Translations under genes and position numbers: made by a program
In this document: piece after piece, positions 47,485 to 57,066 of the stretch
Layout: the number at the start of each line of letters is the position of its first letter
How positions within the stretch are numbered: position 1 is the first letter of the stretch
Origin: Borrelia persica No12
Lineage (GTDB): Bacteria > Spirochaetota > Spirochaetia > Borreliales > Borreliaceae
Length of the DNA stretch: 64,000 nt
Direction: 5' to 3'
Assembly (NCBI RefSeq): GCF_000500045.1
Contig: NZ_AYOT01000225.1
Coordinates: 1-64,000 of the forward strand
Notes under the pieces: model-generated
What the model saw: only the letters and a program-made list of their open reading frames with translations
Told to the model about the DNA's origin: nothing
Databases searched by the model: none

Positions 47485-49242
47485 ATGAAAAAGTTACCCG
47501 AAATTTTTTATCTAAATGATAAAGAAGTGGATATTTTGATTTCTCAAATAGGAATTTCTTCAGATACTCAAAAAATGATTTTGCGAATTATTTTGGAATG
47601 TAAAAATAATGTTATGGATTATGCTAAGTTTGTTGAAGATTATTCGGTTAAGATAAGGTCTCTTAAAGGAGAGTTAGAGTCTTTATTTCGCAAACTTTAT
47701 GAGGTTAGGAGAGGAATCATTGTTAATAAGGTGACATCTAATGGAGAATTGTTACCTGATAAAATAATAATAACAGATGAAAATAGTTGTAATTTTTATT
47801 ATTATGCTATCGAAGATTTGTTCTTAAAGCATTATTTGGGAATAGAACTTTTTAGTACTTTGCTTACGATTAAAAATATAGATAAGAATTTGTTAACTTT
47901 TGAAAAAGAATTTGTTATTCTTACAAACGAAGAGATCAATCTTAAATATTTCCAAGAATATTCTTCATTAAATAAGATATTTGTGTACAATTTTTTGATA
48001 ATTCCTTCAAGACAAGCATTATATTTTGTTGAGTTTATGAAGAGAATTTTATTTAAAATTGCTTCTAACAGAATAGTTAAAGACATTTTTATTAGAGCTA
48101 AAAATTTAAAGCTTAGTGAGTATGATCGAATTTTGGATGAGGGTATAGATGGTATTGGAGTTGCTTATAATCTTCTTCTAGGAATTTTGGAAAATAAAGA
48201 GGAGATCTTAAGTAAGAAAGGTGTTAATATTTCAAAACATTATTTTGTCTTTCTAGAGATATTAAATATTTATATTGTTAATGAAAAAAAATTAGAAGAA
48301 CTTAAGAATTTAGAAAATATTAAGATTGATGAAACTTTAAAATTAATTGAAAAGACAATAGAATTTAAGCCAGGATTTATTAATATAGAAGACTTTAAAA
48401 GTATTCTTCAAGATCATGCTGTTAAATTATCTGATGCTAAGAGTTTTTTAACTGTAGCTAATGGATATTTTTTTGAATCCAATGTTAAGGGTTCTTTGCC
48501 AAGGATATTTAATATTAAACATGGTATGTATTTATATAAGCCATGTGCTTATTCTATGTTTTTAAAAGAATTCGCTCAAATTGTAATTGATATTGGAGAA
48601 AAATTGCGAAATGATTTTGCAAAAATGCTTAATAATGGTAAAAATTCTTCTGTTGTTCTTACTGAGGAGGGTCTTGAGAAAACATTGTCTGAATTTATTA
48701 CCAATTATGATCTGAATGATTATTGCTTAAATAATAAAGTTGCATTTCTTGATTTTATTGTGTCACATTATAGACGAGTTTCTAAAACGCAAAATCTTCA
48801 GGTTCAGATTAAAGATGTAATAAAAAATGAGGCTGCTAAATATTTTAAAAATAGTACCACACTCTTACCACTTTATAAGATTTATCAAATTAACTTGTCT
48901 AATCTTTTAGATTCTGCTTATAGAGATTTATCCTTGTTAAGGAGGATTGTGTTGTTTTTGACGGGAAAATATCAAAGTTATAAAGAAGCTTTGTCTAGAT
49001 TGAATTCAAAGGTGATAATTAATAATCATGTTGGAGGTCTTTTTGATCCAAACGAGAGAGTAAAAAGGCAACTAAGTAAGAGACGAAAACAGAGAGAAGA
49101 GAGAAAAGAACAGATCAGAAATTCCTATTCCAAAAAAGGTAAAGGGACTTCCAATACAGGACATCCTTCAGGTCGTATTTATAGTAAAAGTGAGCAAGAT
49201 GAAGCTTGGTTAAAATTTGAAGATAAATTGAATAAGAAATGA
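47485..49242 (+). CDS. Borrelia hypothetical protein, 585 aa
   Basis: A 585-residue cytoplasmic-looking protein, mostly helical, with a very basic tail (residues 520-585: RQLSKRRKQREERKEQ, then KKGKGTSNTGHPSGR). I recognise no domain. The basic tail could bind nucleic acid or acidic partners (inference). GAGGAG lies 14 bases before the ATG. Matches an unknown gene at this place in B. burgdorferi. Confidence 0.78.
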   Translation: MKKLPEIFYLNDKEVDILISQIGISSDTQKMILRIILECKNNVMDYAKFVEDYSVKIRSLKGELESLFRKLYEVRRGIIVNKVTSNGELLPDKIIITDENSCNFYYYAIEDLFLKHYLGIELFSTLLTIKNIDKNLLTFEKEFVILTNEEINLKYFQEYSSLNKIFVYNFLIIPSRQALYFVEFMKRILFKIASNRIVKDIFIRAKNLKLSEYDRILDEGIDGIGVAYNLLLGILENKEEILSKKGVNISKHYFVFLEILNIYIVNEKKLEELKNLENIKIDETLKLIEKTIEFKPGFINIEDFKSILQDHAVKLSDAKSFLTVANGYFFESNVKGSLPRIFNIKHGMYLYKPCAYSMFLKEFAQIVIDIGEKLRNDFAKMLNNGKNSSVVLTEEGLEKTLSEFITNYDLNDYCLNNKVAFLDFIVSHYRRVSKTQNLQVQIKDVIKNEAAKYFKNSTTLLPLYKIYQINLSNLLDSAYRDLSLLRRIVLFLTGKYQSYKEALSRLNSKVIINNHVGGLFDPNERVKRQLSKRRKQREERKEQIRNSYSKKGKGTSNTGHPSGRIYSKSEQDEAWLKFEDKLNKK

Positions 49243-49246
49243 TTAT

Positions 49247-49414
49247 TTAAAATAAATCTTTAGGTCTTCTTGCTGTATTTTTTGAAGCTTGGCATTCTGC
49301 ATAGTGTTTTATTTTTCCATTTTCAAATTTGGATTTCATGATAATTTTTCCACCCCATCTGCTTAGCAATTCTTTAGATCCGCTTCTTTGAGCATTCTTG
49401 GAAATTTTTGCCAT
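49247..49414 (-). CDS. Small conserved-looking basic protein, 55 aa
   Basis: An open frame of 55 codons on the minus strand starting MAKISKNAQRSGSKELLSRW and ending ARRPKDLF. A perfect GAGGAG lies seven bases before the ATG. It fills the only space between the 585-residue gene and the repeat-protein gene. The product is basic (about a dozen Lys/Arg), with one Cys, a WGGKIIMKSKFENGKIKHY hairpin-like stretch and no membrane segment; it may bind nucleic acid or ribosomes. No family recognised. Confidence 0.75.
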   Translation of the reverse strand: MAKISKNAQRSGSKELLSRWGGKIIMKSKFENGKIKHYAECQASKNTARRPKDLF

Positions 49415-49487
49415 ATTAACTCCTCATTTTATTAGTTTATTGTATAATAAATTTATCAAAATAAAGTTGATTTATCAAGGAATGGTT

Positions 49488-51083
49488 ATGTTTTTGATAA
49501 TGTTTTTTGTGGTTTATAGCCTTTTTTCAAAAGAAATTTATTATAAATTTGTTGATTATGATATTGATTATAAGATAATTGGAAAATATGAAATTAGTAA
49601 GGAAGATGCTGAAGAGGAATGTGGTTATAAATTTACATATGATGATAGCAAGCTTGTATTTGTTGATTATATTGGAAAGCTTAGCATTTTAATGCCTTCT
49701 TTTTTTGGTGCAAATCAGGTAAAAATAGAACATTCTCAAGATATAGAAAGGAGATTGTTTTTAAATAAAGGTTTTGCTGTTAAGAATTCAAAAAATGTTT
49801 ACGTTGAACAGGTAGAATACTTGTCAAATGGCAGGCCTAAGAGTATTTTTAATTATAATAAATCTAATGAGATTATAAGGGATAAGTATGGAGTTGCTTA
49901 TTATCATTTTGTTTATAATGATGATAGTAGTTTTTATGTTTATAGATTTAGTGAGGTTGGTTTTCAAATTAAGGATTTAAATGATGTTTATTATACTAAG
50001 ATTGTTTATGAGAATTCTAATCAAACAAAGACAGTTTTATATTACGATGATAATAACTATAATATAAAGGCTAAAAATGGGATTTATGGTTTTAAATTGA
50101 CTTATGATAGTACGCATAATATTGTAAAGGAAGAGTACTTAGATGAGGAATCTGCCTTATCTTCAAATCCTTTTTCCGTTGCGGTAAAGACATATCGTTA
50201 TGATTCAAATGGTAAGCTTATTGAAATTGTAAATTATGATATTAAAAATAATTTAACTCCTGATGAGAATAATGTGGCAATATATAGATATGATTATAAT
50301 TTCAAAGAAAAAGATTATTTTTATAGGGAATATAGTTATGATGCTAATAATAATTTGTCTGTTGGTCAAAATGGTTATGCTATGAGGAAAACCATTTTTT
50401 ATATACAAAATAATGAAAAGAGGGTTATAAATTATAGTAATAAAATAAATAAGAATTATAATAGTGCCGTTCCTGCTAATTATGAAGAAAAATATGAGAT
50501 AATGGATGATTTTAAAGGTATTGCAGTTTATAGTTATAAGTATGATAACAAATTGTATTTAATAGAAAGACTTTTTTTTGATAAAAATTTCAATTTGATC
50601 AGTGATTCTAATGGTGTTATGATTTATAAATATGCTTACAATGGAGATGGACTTCTTGAATCCCAAGAACATTATGGAGATTTTGATAATCCTATAAATG
50701 ATATTTTGGGTGTTTTTAGGTATAAGTTTTCGTATGATATTAATGGCAATATGATATTGAAGAGTAATTATTCTAAAAATGGAACCTTGGTTGCAGATGG
50801 AAGTGCTGTTTTTGAATATGCTTATGAGTATGATAAACAGAATAGATTAATTAGTCAGAAAAATTTTGGCAATCTAGGTCAGTTGCAAGATGATATTTAT
50901 GGTGTTAGCATGTATAAATATGAATACAATAAATTTGGTAAAATTTCAAAGAAAACAAATCATGGGCCAGATTTAAGATTGCGAGATAATATTGGGGGTA
51001 TTTCAATTTGTAAATGGGTATATGATAGTAAAGGTAATTTAGTTGATTTTCAAAAATTTGATTCTTTAGGTAATTTAATATAA
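49488..51083 (+). CDS. Exported tandem-repeat protein, 531 aa
   Basis: After a signal peptide (MFLIMFFVVYSLFSKEIYY) nearly the whole chain is made of about 12 imperfect repeats of roughly 32 residues with the pattern D-x-x-G-V-x-x-Y-x-Y-x-Y-D-x-x-G-x-L (for example YGVSMYKYEYNKFGKI and GVFRYKFSYDINGNM). The design recalls YD/RHS or MORN-type beta repeats, but no family match is certain. I choose ATG 49488 with AAGGA before it; in-frame starts further up lie inside the antisense 55-residue gene. Its end overlaps alr by nine bases. Likely periplasmic or surface. Confidence 0.82.
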   Translation: MFLIMFFVVYSLFSKEIYYKFVDYDIDYKIIGKYEISKEDAEEECGYKFTYDDSKLVFVDYIGKLSILMPSFFGANQVKIEHSQDIERRLFLNKGFAVKNSKNVYVEQVEYLSNGRPKSIFNYNKSNEIIRDKYGVAYYHFVYNDDSSFYVYRFSEVGFQIKDLNDVYYTKIVYENSNQTKTVLYYDDNNYNIKAKNGIYGFKLTYDSTHNIVKEEYLDEESALSSNPFSVAVKTYRYDSNGKLIEIVNYDIKNNLTPDENNVAIYRYDYNFKEKDYFYREYSYDANNNLSVGQNGYAMRKTIFYIQNNEKRVINYSNKINKNYNSAVPANYEEKYEIMDDFKGIAVYSYKYDNKLYLIERLFFDKNFNLISDSNGVMIYKYAYNGDGLLESQEHYGDFDNPINDILGVFRYKFSYDINGNMILKSNYSKNGTLVADGSAVFEYAYEYDKQNRLISQKNFGNLGQLQDDIYGVSMYKYEYNKFGKISKKTNHGPDLRLRDNIGGISICKWVYDSKGNLVDFQKFDSLGNLI

Positions 51084-52178
51084 ATATTTTTTTTTCTCGT
51101 GTTTTCCAATAGAACAGAGTAGTTCATATGTACTTATTCCAGATTCTTTGCTAAGTATATCTAGGCTTAATCTTTCAGAAACTATTTCTACTCTCTCTCC
51201 TATATTGATTTTTAGATTTTTAGGTATTTCTATAATGGAAATGTTCATACATATTTTTCCTCTAATAAAACATTTTTTATCTCTTATTATACAGTAGAAA
51301 TTTTTAGATGTATTTTGTGGAATGCCATCAAAGTATCCAACTGGTATGAGTCCAATTTGCATATCTTCTTTTGCTTGAAATAGTCCTGAGTATGACACTT
51401 GGTCTCCTTTTTTTATATTCTTGATGAATATGATTTTTGAATACAAATTTAGTACAGGCTTAAGTTTGAGATTATTGTTTTGTTTGTTTGGATTTGGATG
51501 GTATCCATATAAAATAAGGCCTGGTCTTATCATGTTGAATTTGTCATTTATTTTATAGCTTGCTATGTGTTCTGAATTAGAGACATGAATGAATTTTGGA
51601 TTTATATTGTTGTTTTTAAGTCTATTTATTAGATAGTCAAATTTTTTGATTTGTGTTTGAGTAATTTTTGTGTTTTCTGTTGTTGGCAAATGTGTACAAA
51701 TTCCTTCAAATTCTACTAGTTTTGAATTTTGGATTTTAGTTGCTAGATTGAAAGCATTCTCTATTTTAATTCCATATCTGTTCATTCCTACATCAACTTT
51801 TAAATGAACTTTAGTTTTTTTATTTTGTCTCTTACATTCTTCTTCTATCAGTGATAGATATTGAGAGTCAGCTACAAAAGGTATCATATCGAATTCTACC
51901 AGTTTTTTTATTGCATTTTTATTTGTATTATTGATATAGAGTAGTATATTTGCGTTTTTATCAATTTTTCTAAGTTTTAAAGCATCATCTATTCCAAAGA
52001 GACCAAAATAATTTACTCCTTTTTCTTTTAAAAATTTAAATGTTTGCATAAGTCCATGTCCGTAAGCATCTGCTTTTATTGTTGCAACTAATTCTTTTTG
52101 ATGAGCATAACTTTTAATTGTGATTAAATTATGTTCTAGATTTTTGAGGTTTATTATTATTTCTTTATGTTTGGTCAT
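51075..52178 (-). CDS. alr: Alanine racemase
   Basis: A 367-residue PLP enzyme that turns L-Ala into D-Ala for peptidoglycan. The PLP Lys is in VATIKADAYGHG (about residues 30-41), and the second catalytic Tyr is in QVSYSGLF (about 254-261). HLKVDVGMNRYGI is the usual mid-barrel stretch. There is no ribosome site; two overlapping TATAAT boxes lie directly upstream and suggest a leaderless message. It supplies Ddl (11289-12383). Confidence 0.96.
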   Translation of the reverse strand: MTKHKEIIINLKNLEHNLITIKSYAHQKELVATIKADAYGHGLMQTFKFLKEKGVNYFGLFGIDDALKLRKIDKNANILLYINNTNKNAIKKLVEFDMIPFVADSQYLSLIEEECKRQNKKTKVHLKVDVGMNRYGIKIENAFNLATKIQNSKLVEFEGICTHLPTTENTKITQTQIKKFDYLINRLKNNNINPKFIHVSNSEHIASYKINDKFNMIRPGLILYGYHPNPNKQNNNLKLKPVLNLYSKIIFIKNIKKGDQVSYSGLFQAKEDMQIGLIPVGYFDGIPQNTSKNFYCIIRDKKCFIRGKICMNISIIEIPKNLKINIGERVEIVSERLSLDILSKESGISTYELLCSIGKHEKKKYLY

Positions 52179-52185
52179 TTTGTAT

Positions 52186-52196
52186 ATTATATTATA
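52186..52196 (-). promoter_or_regulatory. Overlapping -10 boxes of alr
   Basis: On the minus strand TATAATATAAT contains two TATAAT hexamers (52186-52191 and 52191-52196). From the nearer one transcription would start at the first base of the ATG (52178) or beside it; from the farther one the leader would be about six bases. Confidence 0.55.
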
Positions 52197-52284
52197 TGCC
52201 TATAAAATTTATACTTATGCTTTTGAATTTACTTATTTAAAGTATTTGTATGATTGAAGCATTTCATATTAAACCTTATTAGAT

Positions 52285-52701
52285 TTAAAGAAAAGGAATC
52301 TTTGGTGCCAAAAAATGAATTATTCCGATAATTAATGCCAGTATTCCTATTAATGTTTTATTGTTTTCGATGAATGATTTAAATTTTCCGTATTCTTTGT
52401 TATTTTGGAGAGTGATAGGCATTTTTTGATTTAAAAATAATATAAAACCAATAAGAAATAAAGTGATAGCAGGAAATAAATTGCCAATTATTGGTAAATC
52501 ATAAGGGATAATTATTTCAAATATGCTAGCTGTTATAAAAATTGTGCCCAAAATACTTCTTACAGCGTTGTTATTGTTGATTATATTTACAAATTCGTCA
52601 AAGATCATTAAACATTTAAGCTTGTTTCTTAAAGTTGGAAATGCTAGTATTATTCCTCCTAAAAGATTAAGTAAAACAGATATAAAATATATTTGTAACA
52701 T
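52285..52701 (-). CDS. Small membrane protein, 138 aa
   Basis: Four predicted membrane helices (about residues 3-22, 48-68, 72-92 and 115-135) with short loops. No family recognised. It follows the 141-residue gene by three bases, so the two and the lipoprotein at 53152-54285 form one leftward unit. Function unknown. Confidence 0.75.
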   Translation of the reverse strand: MLQIYFISVLLNLLGGIILAFPTLRNKLKCLMIFDEFVNIINNNNAVRSILGTIFITASIFEIIIPYDLPIIGNLFPAITLFLIGFILFLNQKMPITLQNNKEYGKFKSFIENNKTLIGILALIIGIIHFLAPKIPFL

Positions 52702-52704
52702 CTC

Positions 52705-53130
52705 TTATCCTCCAAGATTTAATCCTTTATTAAAATATGCCTTGTATCCTCTTTGAGTTATTAGCATGATATTTAGTAAACTTTCATTCTTATATGCAAC
52801 ATTAGTATATAATGTATAATTAATCTTGTCTATGTAAATCATGTTATTTTCAATAAGTTTATTATCTAAATATAATTCTATATTGGCTTTACCTAAATAT
52901 TTTATGTCATTGTTTTGAATGTTGATTTTAAGATATAGGTTGTTGTTTTTGATTGTATGTTCTATTGTAATTATAGGCTTATATTTGTTTTCTAAATTTT
53001 GTAATTTGGGAATTATTATAACCTTAGTAGTAATTAGTATAAGGACAAAGATTATTCCAAGAATTAGTTTTTTTTTAAGGAGTTTTTTATTTTTGTCTTC
53101 TATTATGTATTTACAATGATTATTTTTCAT
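52705..53130 (-). CDS. Single-pass envelope protein, 141 aa
   Basis: A short basic cytoplasmic start (about 22 residues with many Lys), one membrane helix (LILGIIFVLILITTKVIII), and an exported beta-sandwich-like tail of about 95 residues (ITIEHTIKNNNLYLKINIQN, ANIELYLDNKLIENNM). It looks like a small bitopic protein. No family recognised. Twenty-one bases separate it from the lipoprotein gene upstream. Confidence 0.75.
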   Translation of the reverse strand: MKNNHCKYIIEDKNKKLLKKKLILGIIFVLILITTKVIIIPKLQNLENKYKPIITIEHTIKNNNLYLKINIQNNDIKYLGKANIELYLDNKLIENNMIYIDKINYTLYTNVAYKNESLLNIMLITQRGYKAYFNKGLNLGG

Positions 53131-53151
53131 AAATATTGATTATAAATTATT

Positions 53152-54285
53152 TCATAATTTAAGTAATGTGTTTAAGTTCCACCAATAAACACTAACTCCG
53201 TTTTTCTCTCCATAAAGTATACTAAGTATTCCATCTTTAGATAGACTTTCTGCAAGAAATTTAAGATTAGGTGGTTCAATGAGTATCATTTGTTCTTTTA
53301 TTTTTCCCTTATTGTCTAATTTCCATATTAAAGTATTAGACAAATTTTTCATATTAGTAGATGCTATTATTTTTTCTTTTTGAATTCCAATGATATTTAT
53401 AAAGCTTTCTTGTTGATCGTCTAATAAATTTTGAGGTAATGTAATTTTATTTTTTATTTCAAATTCTTTATTTTTATTTAAGCTCATTGTATAAAAATAT
53501 TGGTTTTTGATTTTGACTCCAAGATCGTTAATATTTTCATTTGTTCTAATGTTTTCATAGTGGGTTGTTTTTGCATAAATGATTTTTTTATTTACTTCAA
53601 AAAATATTTTGTCTATTGATATATTATATTTTTTTTTCTCTTCTTCTGGTATTTGTAATATGTTTGTATTTATATATATCTTATACAGGGGTGAGAGATC
53701 TTGCTTGTAAGAATATATTATGTAGCCTTCATTATATATGGTTATTATTGCTATGTTATTTCCATCATCAATATTGATGTCACAAACTTCGGGGAATGGT
53801 GTTCCATTATGTCCTTCTTGTCCCAGTATTGCTACAGATGAGTCTTTATTTAAAATGAATATTTGGGTAGAGTATGCTATATTTTCTTTCTCATCAAATT
53901 GAGATTTTTTATTGTCTATTTTATCTGATACTATAATAAAGTCTTTTGAGGGATAAATAGCTTGAATATTTTCAAAATCTACTTTTTTTATTTTAAGGTT
54001 GTCGTTTGTTTTAAATATGCTGTTTTGGTAAGTTTGAATTAATTTTCCATAAGAGGTAAAGATCATGAGTTTGTTTGTTTTTGCCTCTACAATATATACA
54101 AGACCGTTATATGTCTTAATGTCAAAAGCTGAATTTGTAAATTTGTTTGTAAGTGGGGTTATTTTTCCAGGCAATGTCCCAAATGGTATCTTAAACTGTT
54201 GTTTTCCAAGTTCGTTTAAAGTTTTAGTGTTACATGATATAATCATGAAAAGTATACTTAAATGAATTTTATACAACTTTTTCAT
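53152..54285 (-). CDS. Putative beta-propeller lipoprotein, 377 aa
   Basis: Begins with a lipoprotein signal (about residues 1-19, box MIISC followed by NTKT). The rest has repeated strand-turn-strand units such as AFDIKTYNGLVYIVEAKTN, KLMIFTSYGKLIQTY and DGNNIAIITIYNEGYIIYSY, which suggest a beta-propeller (inference). It starts 63 bases from secA on the other strand and heads the three-gene unit 54285-52285. Function unknown. Confidence 0.8.
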   Translation of the reverse strand: MKKLYKIHLSILFMIISCNTKTLNELGKQQFKIPFGTLPGKITPLTNKFTNSAFDIKTYNGLVYIVEAKTNKLMIFTSYGKLIQTYQNSIFKTNDNLKIKKVDFENIQAIYPSKDFIIVSDKIDNKKSQFDEKENIAYSTQIFILNKDSSVAILGQEGHNGTPFPEVCDINIDDGNNIAIITIYNEGYIIYSYKQDLSPLYKIYINTNILQIPEEEKKKYNISIDKIFFEVNKKIIYAKTTHYENIRTNENINDLGVKIKNQYFYTMSLNKNKEFEIKNKITLPQNLLDDQQESFINIIGIQKEKIIASTNMKNLSNTLIWKLDNKGKIKEQMILIEPPNLKFLAESLSKDGILSILYGEKNGVSVYWWNLNTLLKL

Positions 54286-54348
54286 ATTTTAGATGTTATT
54301 ATTTTAAATGGTTGAAAGTCAATTATTTTAGGAGTATTGATACCTAAT

Positions 54349-57051
54349 ATGTTAAGAACTATATTTGAAGCGACTATTGGTTCAAAGAGTAAAAGAGATT
54401 TAAAGAATTATCTTCCTGTTTTAAGGAATATTAATAAACTTGAGTCTTGGGCACTATCTTTATTAGATGAGGATTTTTTAAAGGAAACAGCGAAATTTAA
54501 AGACGAACTTAAGAATGGTAAAACTTTAGAAGATATTTTAGAGAGAGCGTTTGCACTCTCTAGGGAAGCTGCAAGAAGACGACTTAAAGAGAGACCTTAT
54601 GATGTGCAACTTATTGCTGGACTTGCACTCCATCAGGGCAAAATAATAGAAATGAAGACAGGGGAAGGTAAAACTTTGTCCTCTGTGCAGGCTGCTTATC
54701 TTAATAGTTTGACGGGCGATGGTGTTATTATTGTTACAGTTAATGATTATCTTGCAGAACGTGACTCAAATTGGATGAAGCCCGTTTTTGAGCTTTTGGG
54801 AGTTAGTGTTGGTGTTGTGCTTTCCAATATGGATTCTTCTAGGCGAAAGATAGAATACGCCAAAGATATTACCTATGTTACAAATAATGAGCTTGGATTT
54901 GATTATTTAAGAGATAATATGTGCTTTGATTTGTCTCAGAAATCTTTACGACATTTTAATTATTGTATTATCGATGAGATTGATTCTATTTTAATTGATG
55001 AAGCTAGAACACCTTTAATTATTTCAGGTTCAACAGAAGGGGATACTAGTGCTTACCTTACGGTTAATTCTCTTGTTCCTCTTTTAAAAGAATGTTCTAA
55101 AGATCCAAAAACGGGTGATTATCCTTTAGAAATAGATGATCTTGATGGTGATTATACAATTGATGAGAAGAGCAAGAGAGTATCTTTTACTGTTAATGGT
55201 TTAAATAATCTTGAACAAATTTTAGTTTCAAAGGGCATAATTCAAGGATCTATGTATGTTGATTCTAATTTTAATTATGTTCATTATATGACACAAGCAT
55301 TGAAAGCTCATTTACTTTTTTTGAAGGACAGAGAATATATTGTTGGAGATCTTGGAGTTGAAATTGTTGATGAGTTTACGGGTCGTGTTTTAAAAGGGCG
55401 CAGATATTCAGATGGATTACATCAAGCTATTGAGGCTAAGGAAGGTGTTAGAGTTGCAAGTGAAAATAAGACTATGGCAACAATTACATTTCAAAATTTG
55501 TTTAGGATGTTTAAGAAAATTTCTGGAATGACTGGTACGGCAGATACAGAGGCAAAAGAATTTCATAGAATATATAATCTTGATGTTATAGTAGTTCCTA
55601 CTAATAAATTGGTTGCAAGAATAGATGAAGATGATATTATCTATTATACTGAAGAATTTAAGTTTCAAGCAATTACAGATGAGGTTTATGAAGCCTACAA
55701 AAGAGGACAGCCTGTTCTTGTTGGAACAGTTTCTATTGAGAAATCTGAAATTTTATCGAACATGTTTAAAAATAGAGGCATTAAACATGAAGTTTTAAAT
55801 GCAAAAAATCATTTTCGTGAAGCATTAATTATTGCTGAAGCAGGAGCAAAATATTCTGTTACTATTGCAACTAATATGGCTGGTCGTGGTACTGATATTA
55901 AGCTTGGAGGCAATCTTGAACATAGAGTTCGTAAAAAATTTGGTACAGAAATGAGTCTTGATGATTTTCAGAAGGCTATGCAGAGTGAGAGAGAGCATTA
56001 TCTTAAAGATTATGAAGAAGTTAAGTCTCTTGGTGGACTTTATGTTATTGGTAGTGAGCGTCATGAATCAAGAAGAATAGATAATCAACTTAGAGGACGT
56101 GGGGGAAGGCAGGGAGATCCTGGTAGATCAAGGTTTTATGTATCTCTTGAAGATGATTTGATGAGACTTTTTGCAGGAGATAACTTAAGATCTTTGATGG
56201 GAAAACTTGGGATGGCTACGGGTGAGCCTATTGCACATTCTCTTTTAACTAAATCCTTAGTTAATGCACAAAGACGTGTGGAAGATCGAAATTTTGAGAT
56301 TAGAAAGCATCTTTTGGAGTATGATGATGTTATAACAAAACATAGGGAATTTATTTATTCTCAGAGGAATTCAATACTTGCTGATAATAATGTTAAAGAA
56401 CGTCTTCTTCTCTCTTTAAGAGAATATCTTGATTTTTTATTTGATCAAGTTAAAGGAGATGTGGTAACAAGTTCTGTGCTAAATGAAATAAATTCAGTTT
56501 TTGCTTATATGATGGAGAGTGTTGGTTCTGTTGATAAAATGAGTATTGCTGATTTAAAGAATAAATTGATGGATGTTGCTAGAGCTAGTTTAGATTCAAA
56601 AGAAGAATTAATTGGGTCTGAACTTTTAAATGAATTTTTGAAGTATGAGTATTTGAAAAATATTGATTTTAAATTTCAAGAGCATCTTGCAAATCTTGAT
56701 TCTTTAAGAGAGTCGGTTTATCTTAGATCTTATGCTAATAAAAATCCAATTACTGAATATAAGGAAGAAGGTTTTGCAATTTTTAGTGAACTTATTAAGG
56801 ATATTAAGGTTGAGACTTTAAGACGAACTTTGCAGGTTAAGGTTGATGTTGATTCTAGTAATTATAAAAATAAAAAGCCTAAAGATGTTCATGCTACTCA
56901 TAAAGAGTTTATGGGTATTGCTTCTGAGAAAAGAGGTAGTGATAATTCATCAAGAGTTCAAATAGTTAGAAGTGCTCCTAAAATTGGAAGAAATGATCCT
57001 TGTTATTGTGGTAGCGAAAAAAAATATAAAAATTGTCATGGAAAAAATTAA
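54349..57051 (+). CDS. secA: Preprotein translocase ATPase SecA
   Basis: A 900-residue SecA, the motor that drives unfolded proteins through SecYEG. Walker A is MKTGEGKTL (about residues 101-109), the DEAD-type motif is IIDEIDSILIDEARTPLIIS, and NMAGRGTDIKL, GTERHESRRIDNQ-like GSERHESRRIDNQ and RGRGGRQGDPG follow. The C-terminal zinc motif is intact (CYCGSEKKYKNCHGK). I choose ATG 54349, whose product begins MLRTIFEATIGSK as in other Borrelia; a TTG at 54337 sits too close to AGGAG. Confidence 0.97.
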   Translation: MLRTIFEATIGSKSKRDLKNYLPVLRNINKLESWALSLLDEDFLKETAKFKDELKNGKTLEDILERAFALSREAARRRLKERPYDVQLIAGLALHQGKIIEMKTGEGKTLSSVQAAYLNSLTGDGVIIVTVNDYLAERDSNWMKPVFELLGVSVGVVLSNMDSSRRKIEYAKDITYVTNNELGFDYLRDNMCFDLSQKSLRHFNYCIIDEIDSILIDEARTPLIISGSTEGDTSAYLTVNSLVPLLKECSKDPKTGDYPLEIDDLDGDYTIDEKSKRVSFTVNGLNNLEQILVSKGIIQGSMYVDSNFNYVHYMTQALKAHLLFLKDREYIVGDLGVEIVDEFTGRVLKGRRYSDGLHQAIEAKEGVRVASENKTMATITFQNLFRMFKKISGMTGTADTEAKEFHRIYNLDVIVVPTNKLVARIDEDDIIYYTEEFKFQAITDEVYEAYKRGQPVLVGTVSIEKSEILSNMFKNRGIKHEVLNAKNHFREALIIAEAGAKYSVTIATNMAGRGTDIKLGGNLEHRVRKKFGTEMSLDDFQKAMQSEREHYLKDYEEVKSLGGLYVIGSERHESRRIDNQLRGRGGRQGDPGRSRFYVSLEDDLMRLFAGDNLRSLMGKLGMATGEPIAHSLLTKSLVNAQRRVEDRNFEIRKHLLEYDDVITKHREFIYSQRNSILADNNVKERLLLSLREYLDFLFDQVKGDVVTSSVLNEINSVFAYMMESVGSVDKMSIADLKNKLMDVARASLDSKEELIGSELLNEFLKYEYLKNIDFKFQEHLANLDSLRESVYLRSYANKNPITEYKEEGFAIFSELIKDIKVETLRRTLQVKVDVDSSNYKNKKPKDVHATHKEFMGIASEKRGSDNSSRVQIVRSAPKIGRNDPCYCGSEKKYKNCHGKN

Positions 57052-57066
57052 AGAAGGGGGTGTGTT

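Noticed and set aside
49398..49487. Longer start for the repeat protein (TTG at 49398)
   Set aside because: The extension lies over the antisense 55-residue gene and its ribosome site, has no ribosome site of its own, and would bury the signal peptide.
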